DNA of 40,424 nt from Belnapia arida. GTDB taxonomy: Bacteria > Pseudomonadota > Alphaproteobacteria > Acetobacterales > Acetobacteraceae. A program made the position numbers and the translations under genes. The stretch is taken from contig NZ_JAETWB010000031.1 in the NCBI RefSeq assembly GCF_016773205.1, forward strand, positions 1 to 40,424, read 5' to 3'. Below, in pieces: positions 1 through 7,864 of the stretch. The number at the start of each line of letters is the position of its first letter. Positions within the stretch are counted from its first letter, which is position 1. The notes below the pieces were generated by a model that was not told where the DNA came from, ran no database searches, and saw only the letters and a list, made by a program, of their open reading frames with translations.

Positions 1-352
1 TGCTGCGGTCGTATTTTGGCCGGTTCTCGGGCGTCCACATGGACGCCCTTCTTCCCGCACCCGCCGCCGGCAGCCAATCACAACCGATTCAAATCACTCG
101 ATCTGTTCCCGGATGGACACTTAGAACGAGAGGAACTACAAGCGGTGTGTGGCTTTGTTCCTCAATCTCCGAGCGACATCCTCCCTGGTCCGGTCGACGG
201 CATTGCTACTCGGTCGCTACAGCAGACCGCAGATGCCGCGTTTATTGCATGTGACACCGAAAACCGTAACAGGGTTTGACCGTCGCGCATCCCTCGAGCT
301 GCCAAGCAGAAGGTGTCGACAAGCTCAATTCCGCAACAGGAGCATTCAAAAG
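1..352. other. 5' stretch without a confident gene
   Basis: Several short overlapping reading frames cross this stretch, but none shows a recognisable domain. The in-frame extension of the downstream thioesterase (back to about 149) is basic and low-complexity and does not look like family sequence, so it is treated as untranslated leader. The stretch presumably carries the promoter of the thioesterase gene; no clear -35/-10 pair was recognised. Confidence 0.4.
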
Positions 353-754
353 ATGGCCGATGAATTTCCCGATGTACCAGGCGGCCCGCATCTTCGAACA
401 ATTGCGATGCCACGTGACACCAATGCCGGCGGCAGCATCTTTGGCGGCTGGACGTTGTCCCAGATGGACTTGGCAGGCGGCACCTTCGCCGCCGAGCACG
501 CGCATGGCCGCGTCGCTACCGTGGCAATCGAGGCTATGCGGTTCCTTCGTCCCGTCTCAGTTGGCGACGAAGTGAGTTGCTACTGCTCTGTAGTGAAAGC
601 CGGTGACACCTCAGTTGCGGTCAAGGTTGAAACTTGGGCGCGCGGACGCGGGCACGGCAAGGACCCACAAAAGGTGACCGAAGGTGTCTTCACCTTCGTC
701 GCCCTTGACGAGGGCGGGCAGCCCCGAACCTTGACGGTAGGAGATCCAGGCTGA
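353..754 (+). CDS. YciA-type acyl-CoA thioesterase (hotdog fold)
   Basis: The product (133 aa) should hydrolyse acyl-CoA thioesters in the cytoplasm. It matches the YciA/BACH hotdog family from end to end: an N-terminal TIAMPRDTN strand, GGSIFGGW, then the QMDLAGG helix whose Asp39 is the expected catalytic acid, followed by the VAIEAMRFLRPVSVGDEV strand pair. The length fits single-hotdog YciA proteins. The start at 353 is chosen because it is preceded by CAGGAG about 10 bases upstream and gives the usual N-terminus; an upstream in-frame start at 149 would add 68 residues with no family resemblance. It stands alone, followed by about 560 bases without a convincing gene. Physiological substrate is unknown; family members act on medium- to long-chain acyl-CoAs. 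Confidence 0.9.
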   Translation: MADEFPDVPGGPHLRTIAMPRDTNAGGSIFGGWTLSQMDLAGGTFAAEHAHGRVATVAIEAMRFLRPVSVGDEVSCYCSVVKAGDTSVAVKVETWARGRGHGKDPQKVTEGVFTFVALDEGGQPRTLTVGDPG

Positions 755-1319
755 CGCGAACCGCTCAAACATTGCTAGGTCTGAAAAGATAAAGGACGCG
801 TGCCGCGACGCACTCGCATCACGCACGGTCCAAGAAGCACGCTTTGGCAAATTGGGTGAGGCGGTAGGAAATGGCTTGCTCCCGATTGGCTGGCCTAGCG
901 CCAACGAAGGCAGGTTTTGGCGCTTGGCTGCCCGACTAGGCAGGCCGATCGGGACGGTGCCCGCGCAGTTCGATGCCTCCCTTCTGAACCTCGCCCTTGT
1001 GGCATTTTCCAATGCCGGCGGCGTTCAAACAGTAGGAGCGAGCATTTGAACCGCGGCGGGCAACCCGAACCCGACGGGCGTCGCTTGGTGCACCCGGAGG
1101 CGACAAGCAGCCTGGGTTTAATTACGATCGTTCCCACCGTAAGATCCTGCCAGCCTAATTTGGGCGATCGGGCAAAGAGGTACTCGGAATTCAAGAACGG
1201 AACGATGCTCCCGCATCGGTTCGATCCGCGGCGCTATCGGTCAGACCCATGCACTAACGCCACCTTCGGCTGCGAGGACGCAGCGCGGATAACAGCGCCA
1301 CGTGTTCGGAGCACCCATC
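755..1319. other. Intergenic stretch with paired hairpins, no gene seen
   Basis: No reading frame here resembles a protein family. Two consecutive inverted repeats lie near its first third: AGCGCCAA (897-904) with TTGGCGCT (917-924), and CTGCC with GGCAG just after it (about 928-943). No T-run follows, so a terminator is possible but not shown. The 3' end holds the leader of the PAS/LuxR gene. Confidence 0.4.
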
Positions 1320-2831
1320 GTGTCAGACCTGCCTACTCAAGATCATGCCGACCAGCAGCAACTGCGGCTCATTCTGGCAGCGCTACAGGACGGCGTCATC
1401 CTCATCGAACCTAACCAGCGTATCTCCTGGGCCAACAAAGCTGCCCTTGAGATGCACGGTGTGCGTGAGATTGAAGAGCTTGGTGCCACCGTTTCGGAAT
1501 ATCGGAAACGTTTCGAGTTACGCTATCGCAACCGGCACCACCTGCCGGACGGTCATTACCCGATGGAGCGGGTACTGGCCGGCGAGGCCTTCGATGAGGT
1601 CGTGGTTCAGGTGGCGCCAGCTGGACAGAACGAGGCGCAGTGGACCCATTGCATCCGTAGCCTGGTGCTCAACGACGCCGCAGGCATGCCAGACTGCCTG
1701 GTGCTGATACTGAACGACGAAAGTGAGCGCTTCGACGCCGAGGAGCGCTTCGAAGCGACTTTCGGCGCTAATCCGGCACCTGCCGTAATCATGCGCCTGT
1801 CGGATCACCGCTATGTCAAAGTCAACCGTGGCTTTCTGGAGATGACAGGCTACTTGGAGGAGCAGGTGCTTGGCCGCTCGGCCTATGAGATAGACGTGCT
1901 CGAAGGTGCTGCCCGGCGGGAGCTTGCCATTGAACGCCTGCAGGACGGGCGCACCATCCCGCAGATGGAGGCGGTGCTGCAGCTGCCCGGAGGTGGTGAG
2001 AAGCAGATCATCGTTGCCGGGCAGCCGATCGAGATTGGTGACTCGGCCTGCATGCTGTTCAGCTTCGTCGACCTAGAACGCCACAAGCTGACAGAGGTCG
2101 CCCTGCGGCAAAGCGAAGCGAACTTCACTACGGCTTTCCGTCTTACTCCCGTGCCGACCTTCGTTGCCGCCCGCGCCGGCTGTCGCCTGATGCTGGCCAA
2201 CGACGCTTTCGCCCAAGCAAGCGGCTACACGGAAGCGGAACTGGCTGGGAAGAGCGCTGACGAGATCGAGTTGTGGTTTGATAAGACAGCAGGGAAGGAG
2301 CTGGAACGGCAACTTCATCAAAATGGCTCCGTGCACAACGTCAGCATGAAGTTGCGCACCAGGGAGGGCGGCGTGCTCGACTGCCTTTTGTCGGCCGAGG
2401 CGATAACCCTTGGGAGTCACTTCTGTGTTCTGGTGGCAGTGCAGGATGTCGCAGAGCACCGCCGCACGGAATCCGAGGTCGTGGCCGCCATCGAAGCGGT
2501 GATGCAAGACACCTCGTGGTTCAGCCAGGTTGTGCTGGAGAAATTGGCCAAGCTACGGCGGTTTGATGCTCCAGATGGTGCCGCGGCGGAGCTGACCGAT
2601 CTACCGCAGCGAGCGCGGGAGGTGCTGACGCTGGTGTGCCGCGGAATGGCGGACCCCTCCATCGCTCGCAAGCTTGGGATCTCTCAAAATACCGTGCGCA
2701 ACCACATTGCTGCGCTCTACCGTCGCACCGGGGTGAACAGCCGGACAGCCCTTGTCATCTGGGCCCGTGAGCGAGGCTTCGACGGCGGTCCCCCGCGGAA
2801 AACGGCGAAACCGCTCGATCCGCTGGATTAG
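1320..2831 (+). CDS. Triple-PAS LuxR-type transcriptional regulator
   Basis: A soluble sensor-regulator of about 503 aa. It has three successive PAS-like modules (roughly residues 12-125, 140-255 and 260-375, the last two each opening with an ATFGANPAP / TAFRLTPVP type motif) and a C-terminal LuxR/GerE helix-turn-helix (about 420-485: LPQRAREVL, GISQNTVRNHI, LYRRTGVNSR). No receiver, kinase or membrane segment is visible, so the signal is probably a cofactor or small molecule bound by a PAS domain. The GTG at 1320 has GGAG at 1308-1311, eight bases upstream, and is preferred over the GTG at 1302, which lacks a ribosome site. It is transcribed toward the stress-protein genes and may control them; that link is inferred from position only. 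Confidence 0.85.
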   Translation: MSDLPTQDHADQQQLRLILAALQDGVILIEPNQRISWANKAALEMHGVREIEELGATVSEYRKRFELRYRNRHHLPDGHYPMERVLAGEAFDEVVVQVAPAGQNEAQWTHCIRSLVLNDAAGMPDCLVLILNDESERFDAEERFEATFGANPAPAVIMRLSDHRYVKVNRGFLEMTGYLEEQVLGRSAYEIDVLEGAARRELAIERLQDGRTIPQMEAVLQLPGGGEKQIIVAGQPIEIGDSACMLFSFVDLERHKLTEVALRQSEANFTTAFRLTPVPTFVAARAGCRLMLANDAFAQASGYTEAELAGKSADEIELWFDKTAGKELERQLHQNGSVHNVSMKLRTREGGVLDCLLSAEAITLGSHFCVLVAVQDVAEHRRTESEVVAAIEAVMQDTSWFSQVVLEKLAKLRRFDAPDGAAAELTDLPQRAREVLTLVCRGMADPSIARKLGISQNTVRNHIAALYRRTGVNSRTALVIWARERGFDGGPPRKTAKPLDPLD

Positions 2832-3050
2832 GAATGGCGTGTCGTATCGTTTTACAAAAAAAGAAGGCGGTGAGGCAGCTTGGTCGATGGGTAGTAGTGC
2901 TTATCCCTCATCCAGCTAGTGCAGATGGACTACCTGGCCCTGGCGATTACCTAGCCGTTCGCTGAACTCTGCACGACGGATCGCAGTTATGCCGACAGCG
3001 CTGCGGCGAACCACTTTTGGCTTCGCTAAAGGCGTTTTGGGGAAGCCCAG

Positions 3051-3233
3051 ATGGACAGCGATCGTATCTCCGGTGCGGCCAAGCAGGTGAAGGGCTCCAT
3101 CAAGGAGGCTATCGGTAAGCTCACCGGTGACACCAAGACCCAGGCTGAGGGCGCCGCCGAGAAGGTTGGGGGCAAGGCTCAAAGCGCCACCAACGATGCC
3201 AAGGACGCCGTACGGGACGCCACTAACAAGTAG
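3051..3233 (+). CDS. CsbD family stress protein
   Basis: A 60-residue, highly charged, Ala/Lys-rich helical protein of the CsbD family, starting MDSDRISGAAKQVKGSIKEA and containing the typical GKLTGD step and KVGGKAQ repeat. Family members are small soluble proteins induced by general stress in many bacteria; the molecular role is not known. The ribosome site is GGGGAAG about seven bases before the ATG. It opens a run of same-strand stress-type genes (membrane protein, YsnF, GlsB). I looked for an alphaproteobacterial EcfG promoter (GGAAC, 16-17 bases, CGTT) in the 220 bases upstream and did not find a good match. Confidence 0.9.
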   Translation: MDSDRISGAAKQVKGSIKEAIGKLTGDTKTQAEGAAEKVGGKAQSATNDAKDAVRDATNK

Positions 3234-3378
3234 CATCTCAGAACGATGCAAGGAATGCATCAGCGGTCCGGTATATTCCAGACCGATCCTATGCGCGCGT
3301 CTTGTCGAGATGCGCCGTGCGTTGATGAACAGCGGCAACTTCTACAACTCATGCATTAGATTTAGGGGAACTTCGAAT

Positions 3379-4326
3379 ATGCAGACACGAACCACAGCTG
3401 GCGCTTATGACGGCGCGGCCGCCGCGGTGCTTCCGGAGGGTGCTCCGTCATTGCCCTCGCGCGTGTCATGGGGTGCGGTGTTCGCTGGTGCCGTGGTGGC
3501 GGTCACCATCGGCCTGATGCTGAACGCTTTGGGCGCCGGCGTGGGCGCCACGACGATCGATGCCGCAGCGCGTGGGACACCGTCCGCGTCATCCTTCGGC
3601 GCCGGTGCAGCCATCTGGTTGCTGGTATCGAATTTGATCGGCCTCGCCGTCGGCGGGTACGTTGCCGCGCGCCTGTCCGGCACTGCCGACAACACCGACG
3701 GCACACTGCACGGCTTGGCCGTGTGGGGAACAACCTTCCTGATCTCCGCCGTGTTGCTGGGTAACCTCGTCTCCGGCATCGCCTCCACCGCCACTTCCGG
3801 AGCGTCCGGCCTGCTGGGTAGCGTGGCTTCCGGTGCTGGCTCTGCCGTCTCGGCTGCCGGCCAACAGGCAGCCAATCGTACGAGTACCGATACGTTACAG
3901 TCGGTTGCCCAGAGCGTTACCGACCGCGTACAGAATGCGCTGAGCGGGACCGGTGGCAATCCAGCCGCGATGACGTCGGATCAGCGTAAAGCGGAGATGA
4001 GCCAGCTTGCCACCAAGCGGGTGACGGACGGCCAACTGCCGCAAGCGGATCGCGAGCGGCTGAACCAACTAGTGGCAGCCGAGTACAACATCAGCCCGCA
4101 AGATGCTCAGGCGCGCGTCGCTCAAGCCGAGCAGCAAGCCACCCAAGCCGCACGTCAAGCAGAAGAGACGGCCCGCCGCGCTGCCGACGCTGCCGCCGCC
4201 GGTACGTCGGTAGCCGCCTTCTCGGTCTTCGGCATCATGCTGCTCGGCGCCATCGCTTCAGTGCTCGGCGCCCGTCGTGGCACGCGTGATCTGCTGACAT
4301 TGCGGAACAGCCAGCGTGTCGCCTGA
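3379..4326 (+). CDS. Four-segment Ala/Gly-rich membrane protein ('PhnA-like')
   Basis: A 315-residue inner-membrane protein. Hydrophobic segments lie at about 31-53, 74-98, 112-136 and 275-298. Between the third and fourth is a long soluble stretch rich in Ala, Gln, Ser and Thr (about 140-270) with a predicted helix of A-E-Q-A repeats (QARVAQAEQQATQAARQAEETARR) just before the last segment. Similar proteins are sometimes labelled PhnA-like in rhizobia, without a known function and with no tie to phosphonates. The ATG at 3379 has AGGGGA nine bases upstream; a longer frame reaches back to 3127 but overlaps CsbD. It sits between CsbD and YsnF, so an envelope-stress role is likely but inferred. 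Confidence 0.8.
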   Translation: MQTRTTAGAYDGAAAAVLPEGAPSLPSRVSWGAVFAGAVVAVTIGLMLNALGAGVGATTIDAAARGTPSASSFGAGAAIWLLVSNLIGLAVGGYVAARLSGTADNTDGTLHGLAVWGTTFLISAVLLGNLVSGIASTATSGASGLLGSVASGAGSAVSAAGQQAANRTSTDTLQSVAQSVTDRVQNALSGTGGNPAAMTSDQRKAEMSQLATKRVTDGQLPQADRERLNQLVAAEYNISPQDAQARVAQAEQQATQAARQAEETARRAADAAAAGTSVAAFSVFGIMLLGAIASVLGARRGTRDLLTLRNSQRVA

Positions 4327-4444
4327 TCGCAGTAGCCGCAGGGAAGCCGCGATGCTGCCGTAACCTCGAAAGACCGTGTCGCAGGGACTACGTCCCGCCT
4401 GCTGAGCAAGACACTCGAACTGATACCAACAGGAGAGATCAACC

Positions 4445-5488
4445 ATGTCGCGAACCATCACCGCCATGTTCGACGATCGTGCCCACGCGGACGCCGCCGT
4501 CCAGCAACTGACGCAGCAGCTCAACATCCTCCGCAGTGACGTCCAGCTGCATGCGGCGGACACCGCATCGACGACCGACGGAACCGCCACCACGTCCGGC
4601 GACACTGGCTTCTGGGCCTCGCTGAAGGATCTCTTCGTTCCCGACGAGGACCGGACTACCTATGCCGAGGGAGTGCGCCGTGGTTCCGTCGTGCTGTCAG
4701 CGAGGGTCGAGGACGGCATGCTCGAGCATGCCATGGATGTCCTGGAGAGCCACGGCGCGGTGGACCTCGACACCCGCGAAGCTGAGTGGCGGCAGGATGG
4801 CTGGACGGGTACGCAGGCTGTCGCATCGGACACCAAGGTGGCCACTGTTCCGACCGCAACCGGGCTCGGTGTTGCCGCCACGGACACGGCCATGAATTCC
4901 ACGACGCCCGCAGTTGCCTCCACTCATACAGCAGCGGCTGCTTCCAATACGGCCACAGGAGGCGTTACGACCGCTCGCGTCGGCGGCGAGGAGGTGATCC
5001 CCATCGTTGAGGAAAGCCTGCGGGTGGGCAAGCGCGACGTCGAGCGCGGGCGGGTTCGGGTGCGCTCCTATGTGGTCGAGACGCCGGTGAGCGAGCAGGT
5101 GATGCTGCATAAGGAGCATGTGGACGTGCAGCGCCGGACGGTCGACCGCCCGGTGACCGGCGCCGAGGCCGTGTTCCAGGATCGCACGATTGAGGCCACT
5201 GAGACCGCCGAGGAGGCAGTGATCGCCAAGGAAGCCCGGGTCACCGGCGAGGTTGTCATCCGCAAGGAGGCAAGCGAGCGGACTGAAACGGTGCAGGACA
5301 CTGTCCGCCGTACTGAGGTCGATATCGACGACACAACCGGTGACACGGGCCGTGTGACAACTGGCAGTGGTGTTGCCGGCGTTGCTCCTGATGACGCGCC
5401 GGGTAACCCGCCCGGTACGATGGCCAGCCGTGCCGTCGACAAGACGCTGGGAACCAACGTCAGCGGCGCCAACCCCGACAAGCGCTGA
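4445..5488 (+). CDS. YsnF/AvaK (DUF2382) stress protein
   Basis: A 347-residue soluble protein in three parts. The N-terminus (1-110) resembles the general-stress 17M/YflT-type domain (TITAMFDDRAHADAAV at the start, an SVVLSARVEDG strand near residue 81). A Thr/Ala-rich linker covers about 120-180. The C-terminal DUF2382 (182-296) shows the hallmark opening EEVIPIVEESLRVGKRDVERG, then VRVRSYVVETPVSEQV and the repeating EAVIAKEARVTGEVVIRKEA strands. The family is induced by stress and linked to membranes or the photosynthetic apparatus in other bacteria; no enzyme activity is known. AGGAGAG precedes the ATG. A hairpin directly downstream (5499-5534) may end the transcript. Confidence 0.9.
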   Translation: MSRTITAMFDDRAHADAAVQQLTQQLNILRSDVQLHAADTASTTDGTATTSGDTGFWASLKDLFVPDEDRTTYAEGVRRGSVVLSARVEDGMLEHAMDVLESHGAVDLDTREAEWRQDGWTGTQAVASDTKVATVPTATGLGVAATDTAMNSTTPAVASTHTAAAASNTATGGVTTARVGGEEVIPIVEESLRVGKRDVERGRVRVRSYVVETPVSEQVMLHKEHVDVQRRTVDRPVTGAEAVFQDRTIEATETAEEAVIAKEARVTGEVVIRKEASERTETVQDTVRRTEVDIDDTTGDTGRVTTGSGVAGVAPDDAPGNPPGTMASRAVDKTLGTNVSGANPDKR

Positions 5489-5498
5489 CGAATGCCTG

Positions 5499-5534
5499 GC
5501 GGGGTAGCGGCGGAGAGATCTGCCTCTACCCCGC
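5499..5534 (+). terminator. Hairpin after the YsnF gene
   Basis: GCGGGGTAG (5499-5507) and CTACCCCGC (5526-5534) form a perfect 9-bp stem, extended inside by a GGC/GCC step after one mismatch. It begins 11 bases after the stop codon. There is no T-run, so the terminator assignment is tentative; it could instead stabilise the 3' end. Confidence 0.5.
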
Positions 5535-5629
5535 TCATCAATGCCACCGCCCAGCATGGACGACGAATGCCGGCCGCAACTCCAAGGCCATGTTTCCTTT
5601 AAGCCTTCCAACCTCGGAGAATCATTCCA

Positions 5630-5887
5630 ATGTCCATTATCGCCTGGCTCATCCTGGGACTTATCGCTGGTTTCATCGCCAGCAAGCTGTATGCCGGTAG
5701 CGGCCAAGGGGTCGTCATAGATATCGTGCTCGGCATCGTTGGTGCCTTCGTCGGCGGGTTCCTGTTCAACATGCTGGGCGGAGCCGGCGTTACCGGCTTC
5801 AACCTCTACAGCATGATTGTCGCCGTGATCGGTGCGGTTGTTGTCCTGTGGATCTACCATGCCGTCACAGGCCGGCGGAACGTCTAG
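5630..5887 (+). CDS. GlsB/YeaQ/YmgE family membrane stress protein
   Basis: A very hydrophobic 85-residue protein with three membrane segments, matching the transglycosylase-associated (GlsB/YeaQ) family: MSIIAWLILGLIAGFIASKL at the start, a central GVVIDIVLGIVGAFVGG segment, and a final IVAVIGAVVVLWIYHAV followed by a short basic tail. Members are inner-membrane proteins raised under stress; despite the older name, no transglycosylase activity is established. The ATG has CGGAGA about nine bases upstream. It continues the same-strand stress set after YsnF but is separated from it by a hairpin, so it may have its own promoter. Confidence 0.92.
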   Translation: MSIIAWLILGLIAGFIASKLYAGSGQGVVIDIVLGIVGAFVGGFLFNMLGGAGVTGFNLYSMIVAVIGAVVVLWIYHAVTGRRNV

Positions 5888-6242
5888 AACGATTCGAGGG
5901 CAAAGGGCACCGACGCCGCTATGCCGGGAGGCGGCGGCCGGTTCCTGCAAGCCCAACAGCAGTTGAGCGCCATGGCGTTCCCGCGGTGTGAGCGGGCGCG
6001 ATCATCGGCGAAACGCACCACTATGCCAATGCTGCAGGCAGAACTGGCCTCCGCATGTTCGGAATGCTCCTCGGCAGCTTTTCCGAGGAGGAACTGCGGT
6101 CAGCCAAGTGCGTCGCATCCGCCGTGGCTTGGCCATCTGCTTAGGGGGGATAGGAAACCTCGACGTCAGCCGCTGACAACCTGTCCTCCTAAGCAAGCTT
6201 CGATCGCAAAGACCTATCAGCCTTTCTGAGGGATGCCTGGCC
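5888..6242. other. Gene-poor stretch with an 8-bp hairpin and an ORF scrap
   Basis: No complete gene was recognised. CTCCTCGG (6067-6074) and CCGAGGAG (6083-6090) form a perfect 8-bp stem with an 8-base loop. The same bases lie in an open frame ending at a TAG near 6150, readable as a short Gly/Glu-rich peptide (with GMLLGSFSEEELRSAK) that lacks a plausible start and ribosome site; it may be the tail of a decayed gene. The 3' end is the leader of the coiled-coil gene, with GAGGG at 6228-6232. Confidence 0.4.
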
Positions 6243-7760
6243 ATGGTGAACGAGCGGATGAACAAGACACCAGCGCCAAAGGATCGGTCAGCACCGGTTC
6301 ACGGGCTGATCAGCCCAGCCGGCATGTTAGGGCTATCCTGGCCTGTACTGGGTGCCGCGGGGGCAGTGGTTATCCTACTGGTCTTTGGGTGGTCCATCGC
6401 CGTGTCCCGTGGCAGTCGGCTGGAGGCCGCCGAGCAGGCGGGCCAAGCCCGCGCAGCACGCGTGGCGGAGTTGGAAGGCAGCCTGGCGCAGGAGCGGCAG
6501 GCATCGGGCGATCTCGCCGCCCTGACGCAACGGATCGCCGCGGCGGAGGGGCGGAGCCGCGAGCTTGCGGCTGGCGCAGCGCAGGCGGAGACGCGCCTTG
6601 CGGAACTTGGACAGCAGCGCGCAACAGGGGAAGCCCGGGCCGCCGAACTCAAGGCCGCTGCCGACGCGGGGGAAGCTCGGGTTACAGAGCTGCGGCAGGC
6701 TGGCGAGGCCGCTACGGCTGCTCTGGCTGGCACACGCGTGGAGGCAGCGGCGGCTGATGCTGCGTTGGCCGAGCGCCGGGGGGAGGTTGAGCGGCTGACC
6801 GGGCAACACGCCATCGCTGTCACTGCCCTGCGCGAGGCTGAGGGCCGTGCAACTGATCTGTCCGCCCAGGCCGAAGCGGCGCAGGGGCGCGTGGCAGCCC
6901 TGATCGCAGAGGCCGGCCGCGCCCAGGAGACTTTGACGGCCCGGCAGGCCATGATCGCCGGTGCCGAGAGCCGAGCCCAAGTCCTGCGGGAGGGAATAGC
7001 GGCCGCCGAGGCCAACCTCGCTGCGCGGCAAGGGGCACTGGCCGGGCTGGAGGCGAGCCTGACCGAGGCCGGTCGTGGCGCTGATGCCGCCGCCGAGCGG
7101 GTCCGAGCCAGCGAGGCCCGCGCAGCTGAACTGCTCAATGCGGCAACTACCGCGGAGGGCCGCCTGGCTGAGCTGCGCAATGCATCTGAAGCGGCAGCGA
7201 TGGCTCTGACCGAGCGTCAGGCCGCGATCGGAGCGGCAGAGACCGAGCGCGCCCGCCTGGCGGCAGCGGTTGAGGCCAATGGCGCCGCACTTGCCGCGGC
7301 GGAGGCGCGCCTTGTTGAGGCGAACGCGGCGGTTGGGACGGCGGAGCAGCGTGTCGCTGCCCTGCGGGCTCAGGGCAGTGAGGCCGAGGCGGCACTCGCC
7401 GGCAAGCAGCAGGCTCTGACGGAGGCCGAGCAGCGGCTGGCTACATTACGCGACGAGGTTGGCGCGGGCGAGCGGGCCCTTGCCGACCGGCGGGCCGAAG
7501 CCGAGGCTGCCACGCAGCGCGCCGCAGCAGCGGATCGTGGTGTGGCGGAAACGGCTGCCCGGGTTCAGTCGCTGGAAGGCCGTGCGACGGCGCTGGAAAC
7601 GGACCTTAATGCGGGAAGCTCGACGCTTGACCGTTCGCGGGCGGAGGCGGCGGAACTGGAACGTCAGATCGCCCAGCGACGCCAGGAACTCTTGGCTCTC
7701 GAGGCCGCGGCTCAAGGAGCGGGCGCTGCGCCCGGTACGCCGGCAACGCGTACTCCGTAG
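6243..7760 (+). CDS. Membrane-anchored long coiled-coil protein
   Basis: A 505-residue protein with a short N-terminal cytoplasmic or amphipathic lead, one membrane segment at about 33-55, and then more than 400 residues of nearly unbroken Ala/Glu/Arg/Gln-rich coiled coil, full of A-E-A-R-x-A-E-L type heptads. It ends in a short Ala/Gly/Pro/Thr tail. No Cys, no catalytic motif and no known domain is visible. The rod could span several tens of nanometres. GAGGG lies ten bases before the ATG; a second in-frame ATG at 6258 is possible. It is followed by a strong hairpin and then the antiporter gene. Function unknown; a scaffold, spacer or envelope tether is an inference from architecture. Confidence 0.8.
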   Translation: MVNERMNKTPAPKDRSAPVHGLISPAGMLGLSWPVLGAAGAVVILLVFGWSIAVSRGSRLEAAEQAGQARAARVAELEGSLAQERQASGDLAALTQRIAAAEGRSRELAAGAAQAETRLAELGQQRATGEARAAELKAAADAGEARVTELRQAGEAATAALAGTRVEAAAADAALAERRGEVERLTGQHAIAVTALREAEGRATDLSAQAEAAQGRVAALIAEAGRAQETLTARQAMIAGAESRAQVLREGIAAAEANLAARQGALAGLEASLTEAGRGADAAAERVRASEARAAELLNAATTAEGRLAELRNASEAAAMALTERQAAIGAAETERARLAAAVEANGAALAAAEARLVEANAAVGTAEQRVAALRAQGSEAEAALAGKQQALTEAEQRLATLRDEVGAGERALADRRAEAEAATQRAAAADRGVAETAARVQSLEGRATALETDLNAGSSTLDRSRAEAAELERQIAQRRQELLALEAAAQGAGAAPGTPATRTP

Positions 7761-7785
7761 AGCGCTTTCTTCCTGACATGATCAC

Positions 7786-7811
7786 GCCGGCCGCTCTTCG
7801 CAGCGGCCGGC
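7786..7811 (+). terminator. Perfect 10-bp hairpin between coiled-coil and antiporter genes
   Basis: GCCGGCCGCT (7786-7795) and AGCGGCCGGC (7802-7811) are exact inverted repeats with a six-base loop, 25 bases after the coiled-coil stop codon. No T-run follows. Its position inside the longest antiporter frame argues for the later antiporter start at 7865. Confidence 0.6.
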
Positions 7812-7864
7812 ATGCTCCTATAGACGAAGGGCGGCCTGGGCCAGCCACGCCGCATGGTGGTCCC

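Noticed and set aside
3007-3036. Possible EcfG promoter before csbD (CGAAC ... CGTT)
   Set aside because: The spacer is 21 bases rather than 16-17 and the -35 lacks its first G.
2916-3338. Long minus-strand frame over csbD
   Set aside because: It is a shadow of CsbD and its leader, with no family resemblance.
4384-4396. GGGAC-tac-GTCCC inverted repeat before the YsnF gene
   Set aside because: Stem of five with a three-base loop is too weak to name a site.
4697-5956. 419-residue minus-strand frame over YsnF and GlsB
   Set aside because: His/Gly-rich shadow of real genes on the plus strand.
7778-7864. Upstream extension of the antiporter
   Set aside because: The extension spans a strong hairpin and lacks family residues; the start at 7865 gives the usual first helix.
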